From Alphaproteobacteria bacterium (GTDB lineage: Bacteria; Pseudomonadota; Alphaproteobacteria; Micropepsales; Micropepsaceae), in the NCBI GenBank assembly GCA_019245415.1, contig JAFARO010000017.1, positions 124,001-188,000 on the forward strand: 64,000 nucleotides of DNA, read 5' to 3'. Positions 54,036-62,000 of this stretch are shown piece by piece; the first letter of the stretch is position 1; every line of letters begins with the position of its first letter. The position numbers were made by a program, and so were the translations under genes. The notes beneath the pieces were generated by a model that did no database searches, was not told where the DNA came from, and saw nothing but the letters and a program-made list of their open reading frames with translations.

Positions 54036-54455
54036 TTAGGCGACGTTGTTGTAGAGCAGCGCGCCGCTATTGCGGGCCGCTGGCGAAAGCCCGTAGGTGC
54101 GCAGCGGGGCGCGGCGGCGCTCGATCTCCTCGGCGACGGCGTGGATCATGCCTTCGCTGGCCGCTCGCATGCGCGCAAGAAGTCGCATCTGAATTTCGAG
54201 CAGCGCGCGAAATCTGCCTGTCGCTTCCGTCAATCGCTTGACCATTTCCGGCTGCGCCGCCTTGGCTGCCTGCGCGTTCAGCCCTGCCGCCTCGCGGCCA
54301 TAGAGCGCGCTCAGCCGCACGATCTCGGGATCGGTCGTCTTCAAGCCCCGCGCCTTGCCGGACTTGAGCAGAGCCACGTCCGCCTCCAGCACCGCGATCA
54401 GGCGTTCCGCCATCGCCAGCAACCGCTCGATGCGCTGTTCTTCCGCGCCGCTCAC
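54036..54455 (-). CDS. flbY: FlbY/FlgN-like flagellar protein
   Basis: The 139-residue, almost fully alpha-helical protein has a long N-terminal helix pair (residues 5-125) and a C-terminal tail ending in SPAARNSGALLYNN, as in FlgN-type chaperones where the tail contacts the partner. Third in the leftward string flgI-cheL-flbY, the Caulobacter order. It overlaps cheL by ATGA. FlgN proteins escort hook-filament junction proteins; that role here is inferred. Confidence 0.78.
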   Translation of the reverse strand: MSGAEEQRIERLLAMAERLIAVLEADVALLKSGKARGLKTTDPEIVRLSALYGREAAGLNAQAAKAAQPEMVKRLTEATGRFRALLEIQMRLLARMRAASEGMIHAVAEEIERRRAPLRTYGLSPAARNSGALLYNNVA

Positions 54456-54757
54456 GACAGGCCCTCCTGCCGCTTCAGCAGCTCGCGGGTGACATGGTCC
54501 GCGAGGCCGAGTCCGCCCTGCGCGGCGATGCGCTTGCCGTATTCGTCCACCATCAGTGAGCGGAACATCTCTTCGCCGGGGCCGCCGCCGAACATGCTGT
54601 CGGTGCCGACGCCCTGGAACATGTCGTTCAGCATCTGGGAGACCAGCACGCCTTCGAATTGCTGTGCGACCTTGCGAGTCGCGGCCACGTCGACACCGGC
54701 ATGGGGCGGCTTCACGGCCGCTGCGGCAAGCGAGACCAAGCCCGCCTGCGCGCTCAT
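54452..54757 (-). CDS. Rod-binding protein, FlgJ N-terminal type (CheL)
   Basis: The 101-residue protein corresponds to the N-terminal domain of FlgJ: ATRKVAQQFEGVLVSQMLNDMF and GGGPGEEMFRSLMVDEYGKRIA. The muramidase domain of enteric FlgJ is absent, as is normal in alphaproteobacteria, where a separate enzyme opens the peptidoglycan. It helps cap and build the flagellar rod. ATGA overlaps with both flgI and flbY. Confidence 0.88.
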   Translation of the reverse strand: MSAQAGLVSLAAAAVKPPHAGVDVAATRKVAQQFEGVLVSQMLNDMFQGVGTDSMFGGGPGEEMFRSLMVDEYGKRIAAQGGLGLADHVTRELLKRQEGLS

Positions 54758-55884
54758 CCGATCACCTCGATCTCGGCCTGCAGGGCGCCTGCCGCCTTGA
54801 TCGCCTGCAGGATCGAGATGATGTCGCGCGGACCCACACCCAAGGCGTTGAGTCCATCGACCAGGTTCTGCAGGCTGACGCCTTCGTGCAGCACCGCCAT
54901 GCGGTTGCCTTTGCTGTCGTCGACCTGAATCTGGGTACGCGGCGCGGTCTGGGTCGTCCCCTTGGAGAAGGGCCCGGGCTGGCTCACTTCCGCCGTCTCG
55001 TTGACGCGGATGGTGAGGTTTCCTTGCGCGATGGCGATGGTGGAGATGCGCACATCGGCGCCCATCACGATGACACCGGACTGCTCGTCGACGATCACCT
55101 TGGCCGGTTGATCGGGATCGACCTTGACCTGCTCGATATCGGTGAGCAGCCCGACGACGCCGCGCGGATAGCCCTGCGGCACCGCGATGTGAACAGTCGA
55201 AGGATCGCTGACATTGGCGGCCTCGGAACCTAGATAATTGTTCACCGCGGCGGCAACCCGTGTCGCAGTGGTGAGGTCGGGATTGTGCAGCGACAGTTTG
55301 AGCGCGGTCTGGCTCGCCAGCGCGAACGGAATCTCGCGCTCGACGATGGCGCCGTTGGCGATGCGCCCCGCCGTGGGCACGCCCCGCGTCACGCTGGCGG
55401 CGTCGCCCGAGGCCGTGAAGCCGCCGATCGCCACCGGGCCCTGGCCGAGCGCGTAAATCTGGCCATCCGCGCCGAACAGCGTCGTGACCAGCAGCGTACC
55501 GCCCTGCAGGCTCTTTGCATCGCCGAGCGCGCTCACAGAGACATCGATGCGCGTGCCCTGGGCGGCGAAGGCCGGCAGGTTGGCCGTCACCATCACCGCG
55601 GCCGTGTTCTTGGTCTGCATCGTCTCGCCGCGGGTGTTCACCCCCATGCGCTCGAGCATGGTCTGCAGCGTCTGCTGGGTGAACGGCGCGTTCTTGAGGC
55701 TGTCGCCGCTGCCGTTGAGGCCGACCACCAGGCCGTAGCCTACCAGCATGTTGTCGCGGATGCCCTCGACATCGACCAGGTCCTTGACCCGCGAATAGGC
55801 AAGGGCCGGCGCCGCGCCGAAGCCGATTGCGGCGGCGACAAGAATCGACAGGGTCTTCCGGATCGGAGGGCGCAGGGACAGCAT
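54754..55884 (-). CDS. flgI: Flagellar P-ring protein FlgI
   Basis: The 376-residue protein has a signal peptide (ending APALA) and the complete FlgI domain: RVKDLVDVEGIRDNMLVGYGLVVGLNGSGD, FTQQTLQTMLERMGV, and a C-terminus with LVDGLNALGVGPRDIISILQAIKAAGALQAEIEVI. It forms the periplasmic ring around the rod in the peptidoglycan layer. It heads the flgI-cheL-flbY operon and has its own sigma-54 promoter 36-51 bases upstream. Confidence 0.95.
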   Translation of the reverse strand: MLSLRPPIRKTLSILVAAAIGFGAAPALAYSRVKDLVDVEGIRDNMLVGYGLVVGLNGSGDSLKNAPFTQQTLQTMLERMGVNTRGETMQTKNTAAVMVTANLPAFAAQGTRIDVSVSALGDAKSLQGGTLLVTTLFGADGQIYALGQGPVAIGGFTASGDAASVTRGVPTAGRIANGAIVEREIPFALASQTALKLSLHNPDLTTATRVAAAVNNYLGSEAANVSDPSTVHIAVPQGYPRGVVGLLTDIEQVKVDPDQPAKVIVDEQSGVIVMGADVRISTIAIAQGNLTIRVNETAEVSQPGPFSKGTTQTAPRTQIQVDDSKGNRMAVLHEGVSLQNLVDGLNALGVGPRDIISILQAIKAAGALQAEIEVIG

Positions 55885-55919
55885 GCGGCTTCTGCTCGCG
55901 TTCTAGGGTACTACGGCCA

Positions 55920-55935
55920 TGCCAATTCCGTGCCT
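55920..55935 (-). promoter_or_regulatory. Sigma-54 promoter of flgI
   Basis: On the minus strand AGGCACGGAATTGGCA fits (T)GGCACG-N4-TTGC with GG and GC ten bases apart; the first base and one of the TTGC bases differ. It lies directly upstream of flgI. Confidence 0.7.
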
Positions 55936-55995
55936 GTCCTCTTGCTCGAAATATCCCTCAATTTCAAAGAGTTAAGCGGGCGCGGCGGGAGGCTG

Positions 55996-56008
55996 GGCAA
56001 TATCTTCC
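55996..56008 (-). promoter_or_regulatory. ftr-like enhancer site upstream of flgI
   Basis: GGCAATATCTTCC on the plus strand is a degenerate copy of the 13-base motif found before both flagellin genes. It lies about 60 bases upstream of the flgI sigma-54 promoter, a usual enhancer distance. Confidence 0.5.
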
Positions 56009-56085
56009 CGGCAGCTTAGGTCTATGTCATGGACAGCGCCGGGGCGGCCTTTCTAGGGTGGCTCACACACGAAGCAGGCACATCC

Positions 56086-56841
56086 GTGAGCACCAAAACG
56101 TCCTACCAGCTCGTCCTCCTGCGTCATGGCGAGAGCGAGTGGAACAAGAAGAATCTCTTCACCGGCTGGCGCGACGTGCGCCTGACCGAGCAGGGCGAGC
56201 GCGAGGCGCGCGAGGCGGGCCGCACCATGAAGGCCGCGGGCCTCGAATTCGACGCAGCGCACACCTCTCTACTGGGCCGCGCGATCAAGACGCTGTGGCT
56301 GGCGCTGGAGGAGATGGATCGGATGTGGCTGCCGGTCGCCAAACATTGGCGGCTCAACGAGCGCCATTACGGCCAGCTCCAGGGCAGCAACAAGAAAGAG
56401 GCGGTCGCCAAATTCGGCGAGGCGCAAGTCAAGATCTGGCGCCGCTCCTATGCCACGCCGCCGCCGCCGGTGGATCCCGACTCGCCGGAATATCCGAAGT
56501 CCGATTTGCGCTACGCCGCGCTCAGCGCAAGCGAGCTGCCGCGCAGCGAGAGCCTCAAAGACGTGCTCGCGCGGGTGATGCCCTATTGGGAGGGCACGAT
56601 CCTGCCGGAACTCAAGTCCGGCAAGCGTCTCCTGATCGCCGCGCATGGCAATTCTTTGCGCGCCATCGTCAAGCATCTGGAGAACATCGGCGACGAGGAC
56701 ATCGCCGGCCTCGACATACCCACCGGCATCCCACGCGCCTATACGCTCGATGCGGCCTTCAAGGCTGCCGAAGTTACGTATCTCGGCGATCCGGCGGAGC
56801 TGGAACGGCGCATCGGCGCGGTCAAAGCGCAAACCGGATGA
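56086..56841 (+). CDS. gpmA: 2,3-bisphosphoglycerate-dependent phosphoglycerate mutase
   Basis: The 251-residue histidine-phosphatase-fold enzyme has the phospho-acceptor motif VLLRHGESEWNKKNLFTGW, the RxxH-linked blocks HWRLNERHYGQLQG and RRSYATPPPP, and the second histidine in LIAAHGNSLRAIV. It interconverts 3- and 2-phosphoglycerate in glycolysis. The GTG at 56086 (STKTSYQLVLLRHG) fits family length; an ATG 57 bases upstream is in frame but adds an unusual extension. It overlaps the EnvC-like gene by ATGA. Confidence 0.92.
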   Translation: MSTKTSYQLVLLRHGESEWNKKNLFTGWRDVRLTEQGEREAREAGRTMKAAGLEFDAAHTSLLGRAIKTLWLALEEMDRMWLPVAKHWRLNERHYGQLQGSNKKEAVAKFGEAQVKIWRRSYATPPPPVDPDSPEYPKSDLRYAALSASELPRSESLKDVLARVMPYWEGTILPELKSGKRLLIAAHGNSLRAIVKHLENIGDEDIAGLDIPTGIPRAYTLDAAFKAAEVTYLGDPAELERRIGAVKAQTG

Positions 56842-58157
56842 AAGCGCGCATCGCGGCGGTATTTCTCGCGGCGGCGCTACTGGAGGCGAACGCCGACGCG
56901 GCCACGGTCCATTGCAAGACGGCGCATGGTGCGGCGGCGACCTGCCACAAGAAGTCTTTGAAAACGCCTCCATTGCGCATGCAGGCGGCAAAGGACGAGT
57001 CTCCGCCCGACACGACGGACACCCGCTATGCCATCACCGTGCGCCAGGCCGGCAGGTTGCCCTCGACGCGCGAGCAATTCGACACGCTCAAGAGCCGTAT
57101 TGTGCGCGAGCGCCCGGCCATGCTCGACGCCCGTGGCAAGAGCGAAGCGTTGAAAGCCCAAGCTCTGGCGCTGGAGCAGAAGCTCATCGACACCGCCCGG
57201 CGCGTCGTCGAACTCGAAGGCGAGCAGCAGCGCCTCGATCGCGAGATCTCGCGCCTGCAGGCCGAAGACGAGAGAATGTCCGCGGAATTCGTCCGCGACC
57301 GGAAGTCGGTTGCGCGGCTGCTGGCGGTGCTCGAGCGCATGCAGCACGACATGCCGCCGGCCATCGTGCTGCATCCCGACGATGCGCTGTCGGCGGCGCG
57401 CGGCGCCATGCTGATCGGCGCGTCGGTGCCCAATGTCTATGCCGAGGCCAAGGCGCTGGCGCTGCGAATCCGCGCCCTCAAGGAAACACGCATCAGTCTC
57501 CTCGCGCGCCGCGCCGAGGGCCGGCGCAATGCCGAGGCCCTCGAAATCTCGCGCGGACAGCTCGACCGGCTGCTCGCGTCAAAGAAGGTCGAAGCGGATG
57601 CCGCCAGCGCGCGTTATGGCGATCTCGCGTCGGACCTGGCCAGGGCCGCGGAGCAGGCCACGGATCTCAAAGCCCTGCTGGAGAAGATCTCTTCGCTGCG
57701 AGCCGCCCCGGTGCCGCAAAACGTGCAGCTGGTGGCGCCCAAGGCGGACGAACCCGCTCCCCAAAAGCCTCGCGCCTTGATCGCCCCCGTCGCCGGCTCC
57801 TTCAGCCCCGGCGGGGTCGATGGTGTCGGAGGTTCCCGTGCGCCGGGGATAACATTTTCGACAGGACCGGGCGCGCGCGTCATCGCACCCGCGGATTCCC
57901 GGGTTATTTTCGCAGGTCCTTACCATAAGACCGGGCAAGTCTTGATATTGGAAGTCGGCGCTGCATACGATGTCGTGCTGTCGGGCTTGGGCCGGGTTGA
58001 CGTACACCCTGGCGACGCCGTGCTGACCGGAGAACCGGTGGGCACGATGCCCAATTCCGCACAGCACGAGCTCTTGTACTTCGAGCTTCGACTAGAGGGG
58101 CATGGCAAGAGTCCGGCTCCGTGGCTGGCGGTGGAACTGAGAAAGGCACAAAAATGA
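56838..58157 (+). CDS. EnvC-like murein hydrolase activator (degenerate LytM)
   Basis: The 439-residue exported protein has a signal peptide (ending ADA), long coiled coils at about residues 70-170 and 195-290, and a C-terminal LytM/M23 domain. The metal ligands of active M23 enzymes are missing: the HxxxD strand reads GITFSTGPGARV and the usual HxH is YFELR. That matches EnvC, which activates amidases at the septum without cutting itself. It sits between gpmA and ctpA with ATGA overlaps on both sides, an order common in alphaproteobacteria. Confidence 0.87.
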   Translation: MKARIAAVFLAAALLEANADAATVHCKTAHGAAATCHKKSLKTPPLRMQAAKDESPPDTTDTRYAITVRQAGRLPSTREQFDTLKSRIVRERPAMLDARGKSEALKAQALALEQKLIDTARRVVELEGEQQRLDREISRLQAEDERMSAEFVRDRKSVARLLAVLERMQHDMPPAIVLHPDDALSAARGAMLIGASVPNVYAEAKALALRIRALKETRISLLARRAEGRRNAEALEISRGQLDRLLASKKVEADAASARYGDLASDLARAAEQATDLKALLEKISSLRAAPVPQNVQLVAPKADEPAPQKPRALIAPVAGSFSPGGVDGVGGSRAPGITFSTGPGARVIAPADSRVIFAGPYHKTGQVLILEVGAAYDVVLSGLGRVDVHPGDAVLTGEPVGTMPNSAQHELLYFELRLEGHGKSPAPWLAVELRKAQK

Positions 58158-59464
58158 AACGCGCATCCGCGTTCGTTGCACTGGGTATCGTCATCGGCTT
58201 TGGCGTTTCCGCGACAGGTTTTCTTCCTGCCGCGCATGGCGCGAACGACATGTCGACATATCGCCAGCTCGATCTGTTCGGGCAGGCCTTCGACAGCGTG
58301 CGCAAGAATTACGTCCGTCCGGTACAGGACAGCGAACTGGTCAACGCCGCCATCCAAGGCATGGTGAGCGACCTCGATCCGCATTCGAGCTACATGGACG
58401 CGAAGAGTTTCGCCGACATGCAGATCCAGACCAAGGGCGAGTTCGGCGGCGTCGGCATCGAAGTGACCCTTGAAGAGGGCCTCATCAAGGTGATCTCGCC
58501 GATCGACGACACGCCGGCGGCGAAGGCCGGCATCAAGCCGGGCGACTTCATCGCCGCCATCGACGGCGTCTCGATCCAGGGCATGGCGCTCAACGATGCC
58601 ATCGATAAGATGCGCGGCGCGCCGGGCTCGAAGGTGACGCTGACCCTGCTGCGCCAGGGCACCAAGAAGCCGTTCGACGTTTCGCTGGCCCGCGCCGTGA
58701 TCCGCGTCGACAGCGTGCGCTCCCATCGCGAGGGCGACATCGGCTATATCCGGCTGACCGCGTTCAACGAGCAGACCGCGAGCGGTCTCGAGCGTGCCAT
58801 CCGCGAGCTCAAGCGTCAGATCGGCCCCGGCATCAAGGGATATGTCATCGACCTGCGCAACAATCCGGGCGGCTTGCTCGACCAGGCGATCGAAGTCTCC
58901 GACGATTTCCTCACCTCGGGCGAGATCGTTTCGACACGCGGCCGTCACCCGGAAGACACCCAGCGCTATGACGCCAAGCTCGGCGACTTGACCGACAACA
59001 AGAAAGTCGTGGTGCTGGTCAATGGCGGTACGGCGTCGGCCTCGGAAATCGTCGCCGGCGCTCTGCAGGACCATAAGCGCGCCACGGTCGTGGGCATGAC
59101 CTCGTTCGGCAAGGGCTCGGTGCAGACCATCATCCCGCTGGGCGAAGGCGGCGGCGCGCTGCGTCTGACCACCGCGCGCTACTACACCCCCTCCGGCCAT
59201 TCCATCCAGGCGCAGGGCATCGTCCCCGATGTGATGGTGGCGCAGGGCGACGAAGAGCAGGTGCCGAAGATCGCGCGCCCGTCCGAGGCCGACCTTCCCG
59301 GCCATCTGGTGGGCGAGCCGGTGGTCAAGAAGCCGGACTCCAGCGTCATCAAGCCGGCACCGGGCAAGAAGTACGACGACTTCCAGCTCTCGTATGCGCT
59401 GGACCTGCTGCGCGGACAGACCACCGTGAGCTCGATCACGGTGAAGACCGCCAAGGCGGACTGA
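58154..59464 (+). CDS. ctpA: C-terminal processing peptidase CtpA (S41)
   Basis: The 436-residue protein has a signal or anchor peptide, a PDZ domain at about residues 85-165 (GEFGGVGIEVT ... GIKPGDFIAAIDGVSI), and the S41 protease domain with nucleophile S295 in NGGTASASEI and general base K320 in TSFGKGSVQ, the normal 25-residue spacing. CtpA trims periplasmic proteins, including cell-wall enzymes. Coupled to the EnvC-like gene by ATGA. A strong terminator follows. Confidence 0.94.
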   Translation: MKRASAFVALGIVIGFGVSATGFLPAAHGANDMSTYRQLDLFGQAFDSVRKNYVRPVQDSELVNAAIQGMVSDLDPHSSYMDAKSFADMQIQTKGEFGGVGIEVTLEEGLIKVISPIDDTPAAKAGIKPGDFIAAIDGVSIQGMALNDAIDKMRGAPGSKVTLTLLRQGTKKPFDVSLARAVIRVDSVRSHREGDIGYIRLTAFNEQTASGLERAIRELKRQIGPGIKGYVIDLRNNPGGLLDQAIEVSDDFLTSGEIVSTRGRHPEDTQRYDAKLGDLTDNKKVVVLVNGGTASASEIVAGALQDHKRATVVGMTSFGKGSVQTIIPLGEGGGALRLTTARYYTPSGHSIQAQGIVPDVMVAQGDEEQVPKIARPSEADLPGHLVGEPVVKKPDSSVIKPAPGKKYDDFQLSYALDLLRGQTTVSSITVKTAKAD

Positions 59465-59483
59465 AGATTTCCACGCCTCAATT

Positions 59484-59521
59484 CCCCTCTCCGGCCAACT
59501 ACCGGGGAGGGGACATCTTTT
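59484..59521 (+). terminator. Intrinsic terminator after ctpA
   Basis: CCCCTCTCCGG (59484-59494) pairs with CCGGGGAGGGG (59502-59512) with one G-T pair, followed by ACATCTTTT. It closes the gpmA-envC-ctpA operon. Confidence 0.75.
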
Positions 59522-59601
59522 GCGACTCGCGCTAAGAAGCCCTCGTCCGTCTCTCTGCGCGGACCAGGGTTTCTTCATCGCTTTTGCGCTAGCGTGGCCT
59601 T

Positions 59602-60711
59602 ATGTCGTTGCGTGGATATCCAGAGGAGAGGCGGACGCCGGCGGGGCCGCGGATTCTCGGCCTTGCCTGGATCGTCTTCCTGACGCTGCTGATCCTGGGC
59701 GGCATCGCTCTGACGATTGTGGGCAATCCCGATTCCGGCCGTCCCGTGGTGGTGATGGACGTCGCCGCGCCGCATCCCGCGCAGCCGAAGCCACGCACGG
59801 CCGTCGCGCCCCCATCCCAGCAAGCTCCGCCTACGGAACAACAGGCGGAGTCGCAGGTTCCCGCGGGCCCGCCGCTGGCGGCGCAGAAGAAAATCACCCA
59901 GCCGCAATTTGCCGGCAAGGCGCTGATCGCCGATCCCGCGCTGATCGAGAGCACCCAGGACGGCCCCCTGCCCCGCATCGCCGACGACGGCACGACGCCG
60001 ATGCGGGCCTACGCGCCGGCGGTGGTGAGCGACGGGCGGCCGCGCATCGCCATCGTCGTCGCCGGCCTTGGCCTCAGCGCCAAGGCAACGCGAGCGGCGA
60101 TCGACGGCCTTCCCGCCGGCGTCACGCTGGCGCTCGCACCCTATGACGCGGACGCGCAGCAATGGGCAGCCATGGCGCGGCGTGGTGGCCACGAAGTGCT
60201 GCTCGAAGTGCCGATGGAGCCGTTCGACTTTCCCGACAGCGATCTGGGCCCGCACACCCTGCGGTCGGGCAGCGCCGAGGACGCCAACACCGAACGTCTG
60301 GTGTGGGCGATGACGCGTTTTACCGGCTATGCGGGTGTGACGAATCTTCTGGGAGGCCGCTTTCTCTCCGATGCCGGCGCACTCGAACCGATGATGAGCT
60401 TCCTGTCGCGACGCGGCCTTCTCTTCTTCGACAACGGCCAAGCGGCGCATTCGGCGGGCGGCGACGTCGCCCGCAGCACCGGTGCAGCCTATCTGCAGGC
60501 TGACGTGACGGTCGACAAGATCCAGACGGCGATGGAGATCGACCGGCGCCTGTCCTCGCTCGAGACCCTGGCGCGCACGCGCGGCAGCGCCGCGGGCGCG
60601 GCCTTCCTCTATCCCGTCACCATCGAGCGCATCCGCAACTGGGCTCAGGGTGTTGGCGGACGAGGCTTTGTACTCGTCCCGGCTTCGGCCATAGTCCCCG
60701 CTGCCAAGTAG
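59602..60711 (+). CDS. Divergent polysaccharide deacetylase family protein (YibQ-like)
   Basis: The 369-residue protein has one N-terminal membrane span (residues 18-41), a proline/glutamine-rich linker to about residue 110, and a YibQ-type deacetylase fold: RPRIAIVVAGLGLS, LALAPYDADAQQWAAMARRGGHEVLLEVPMEP and GVTNLLGGRFLSD. YibQ proteins lie next to envC/ctpA in many proteobacteria and probably act on the periplasmic cell envelope, though no substrate is proven. Confidence 0.88.
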   Translation: MSLRGYPEERRTPAGPRILGLAWIVFLTLLILGGIALTIVGNPDSGRPVVVMDVAAPHPAQPKPRTAVAPPSQQAPPTEQQAESQVPAGPPLAAQKKITQPQFAGKALIADPALIESTQDGPLPRIADDGTTPMRAYAPAVVSDGRPRIAIVVAGLGLSAKATRAAIDGLPAGVTLALAPYDADAQQWAAMARRGGHEVLLEVPMEPFDFPDSDLGPHTLRSGSAEDANTERLVWAMTRFTGYAGVTNLLGGRFLSDAGALEPMMSFLSRRGLLFFDNGQAAHSAGGDVARSTGAAYLQADVTVDKIQTAMEIDRRLSSLETLARTRGSAAGAAFLYPVTIERIRNWAQGVGGRGFVLVPASAIVPAAK

Positions 60712-60717
60712 AGAGCC

Positions 60718-61212
60718 ATGCCGCGTAATCATCTGCGTCACGAAGACCTGCCCTACCGCCCCTGCGTCGGCGTCATGCTGCTCAACGCGGAGGGGCTCGT
60801 GTTCGTCGGCCGGCGCATCGACCAGACGGTCGAAGGCTGGCAGATGCCGCAAGGCGGGATCGACCAGGGGGAGACGCCGGTCGAGGCGGCGCTGCGCGAA
60901 CTGAAGGAAGAGATCGGCACCGACAGCGCCCAGCCTTTGCGCGAGATGGAGGGCTGGGTCGATTACGACCTGCCGGAACATCTGCTCGGCGTCGCGCTCA
61001 AAGGGCGCTATCGCGGCCAGCGGCAGAAATGGATCGCGATGCGCTTCACCGGGTCGAACAGCGAGATCGACATCAAGACCCACGAGCCCGAATTCGCCGA
61101 ATGGAAGTGGCTTGCGATGGAAGCCCTGCCGAGGCTGATCGTGCCGTTCAAGCGCGACACCTATTTGAAGGTGATTGACGCCTTTCGCGATCTCGCCTTC
61201 GCGCGGTCCTGA
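60718..61212 (+). CDS. rppH: RNA pyrophosphohydrolase RppH
   Basis: The 164-residue Nudix protein has the box [23 protein letters not shown] and the RppH-type start [25 protein letters not shown], with WQMPQGG before the box. It removes pyrophosphate from 5'-triphosphorylated mRNA or hydrolyses dinucleotide polyphosphates. Its stop overlaps the ATG of the following hydrolase (TGATG), and it is six bases from the deacetylase gene. Confidence 0.93.
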   Translation: MPRNHLRHEDLPYRPCVGVMLLNAEGLVFVGRRIDQTVEGWQMPQGGIDQGETPVEAALRELKEEIGTDSAQPLREMEGWVDYDLPEHLLGVALKGRYRGQRQKWIAMRFTGSNSEIDIKTHEPEFAEWKWLAMEALPRLIVPFKRDTYLKVIDAFRDLAFARS

Positions 61213-61982
61213 TGCCGGCAGCGCGCACTCCCGTCGTGATGATCCATGGCGCATTCTGTGGGCCGTGGGCGTTTGAGCATTTCCGCAAGCCCTTCGAGGC
61301 GCAGGGGCACGCGGTGCACGCGCCGGTGCTGCGCCATCACGACCACGGCCACAATCCCCCCGCGGCGCTGGGCCAGGTCAGCCTGCTCGACTACGCGCAC
61401 GATCTTTCCCAGTTGGTGAAGGGATTGGGCGAGCCCCCCGTGGTGATCGGCCACTCCCTCGGCGGCTTGCTGGCGCAGATGTTGGCGGCGCGTGGGCTGG
61501 CGCGGGCGCTGGTTTTGCTGGCGCCGTCAGCGCCCTGGGGCGTGATGCCGAGCACGATGTTCGAGCTCGCCTCGTCGCAGACGCTGTTCTTCGCCCAGGG
61601 CGACTATCGCGGCAGCGTGATCCGCCCGAGCTACCGGATCGCCGCCGCCCATTCGCTCGACAAGCTGGCGCCCGCGGAGCGCAGCGCCGTCTATGCGCGC
61701 TTCGTGCCGGAATCGGGACAGGCGACCTTCGAGACCATGCATTGGAGCTTCGACCATCGCCGCGCCGCACGCGTTGCCGCCCGCGACGTTTCCTGCCCGA
61801 TCCTGTGTTTGGTGGGCAGCGACGACCGCATCAATCCGCCGTCGACGGTGAAGCGCATCGCCGGCCGCTACAACGGCCAAGCCGTGCTCGAAGAACTGCC
61901 GGGCACGAGCCATTGGCTCATCGGCGAGCCGGGTTGGGCGCAGATTGCGCAGCGTGCGGCGGATTGGGTGAAGGCGCTTTGA
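61212..61982 (+). CDS. Alpha/beta hydrolase
   Basis: The 256-residue protein has the oxyanion-hole start VVMIHGAFCGPWAF, nucleophile elbow GHSLGG (S82), acid region CLVGSDDRINPP and a late catalytic His in ELPGTSHWLIGEPGW. These make a complete alpha/beta-hydrolase triad. Substrate unknown; members include esterases, haloperoxidases and lipases. Coupled to rppH by TGATG, though no functional link is clear. Confidence 0.85.
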   Translation: MPAARTPVVMIHGAFCGPWAFEHFRKPFEAQGHAVHAPVLRHHDHGHNPPAALGQVSLLDYAHDLSQLVKGLGEPPVVIGHSLGGLLAQMLAARGLARALVLLAPSAPWGVMPSTMFELASSQTLFFAQGDYRGSVIRPSYRIAAAHSLDKLAPAERSAVYARFVPESGQATFETMHWSFDHRRAARVAARDVSCPILCLVGSDDRINPPSTVKRIAGRYNGQAVLEELPGTSHWLIGEPGWAQIAQRAADWVKAL

Positions 61983-62000
61983 GGTCGCGAAGCCGCCCTC

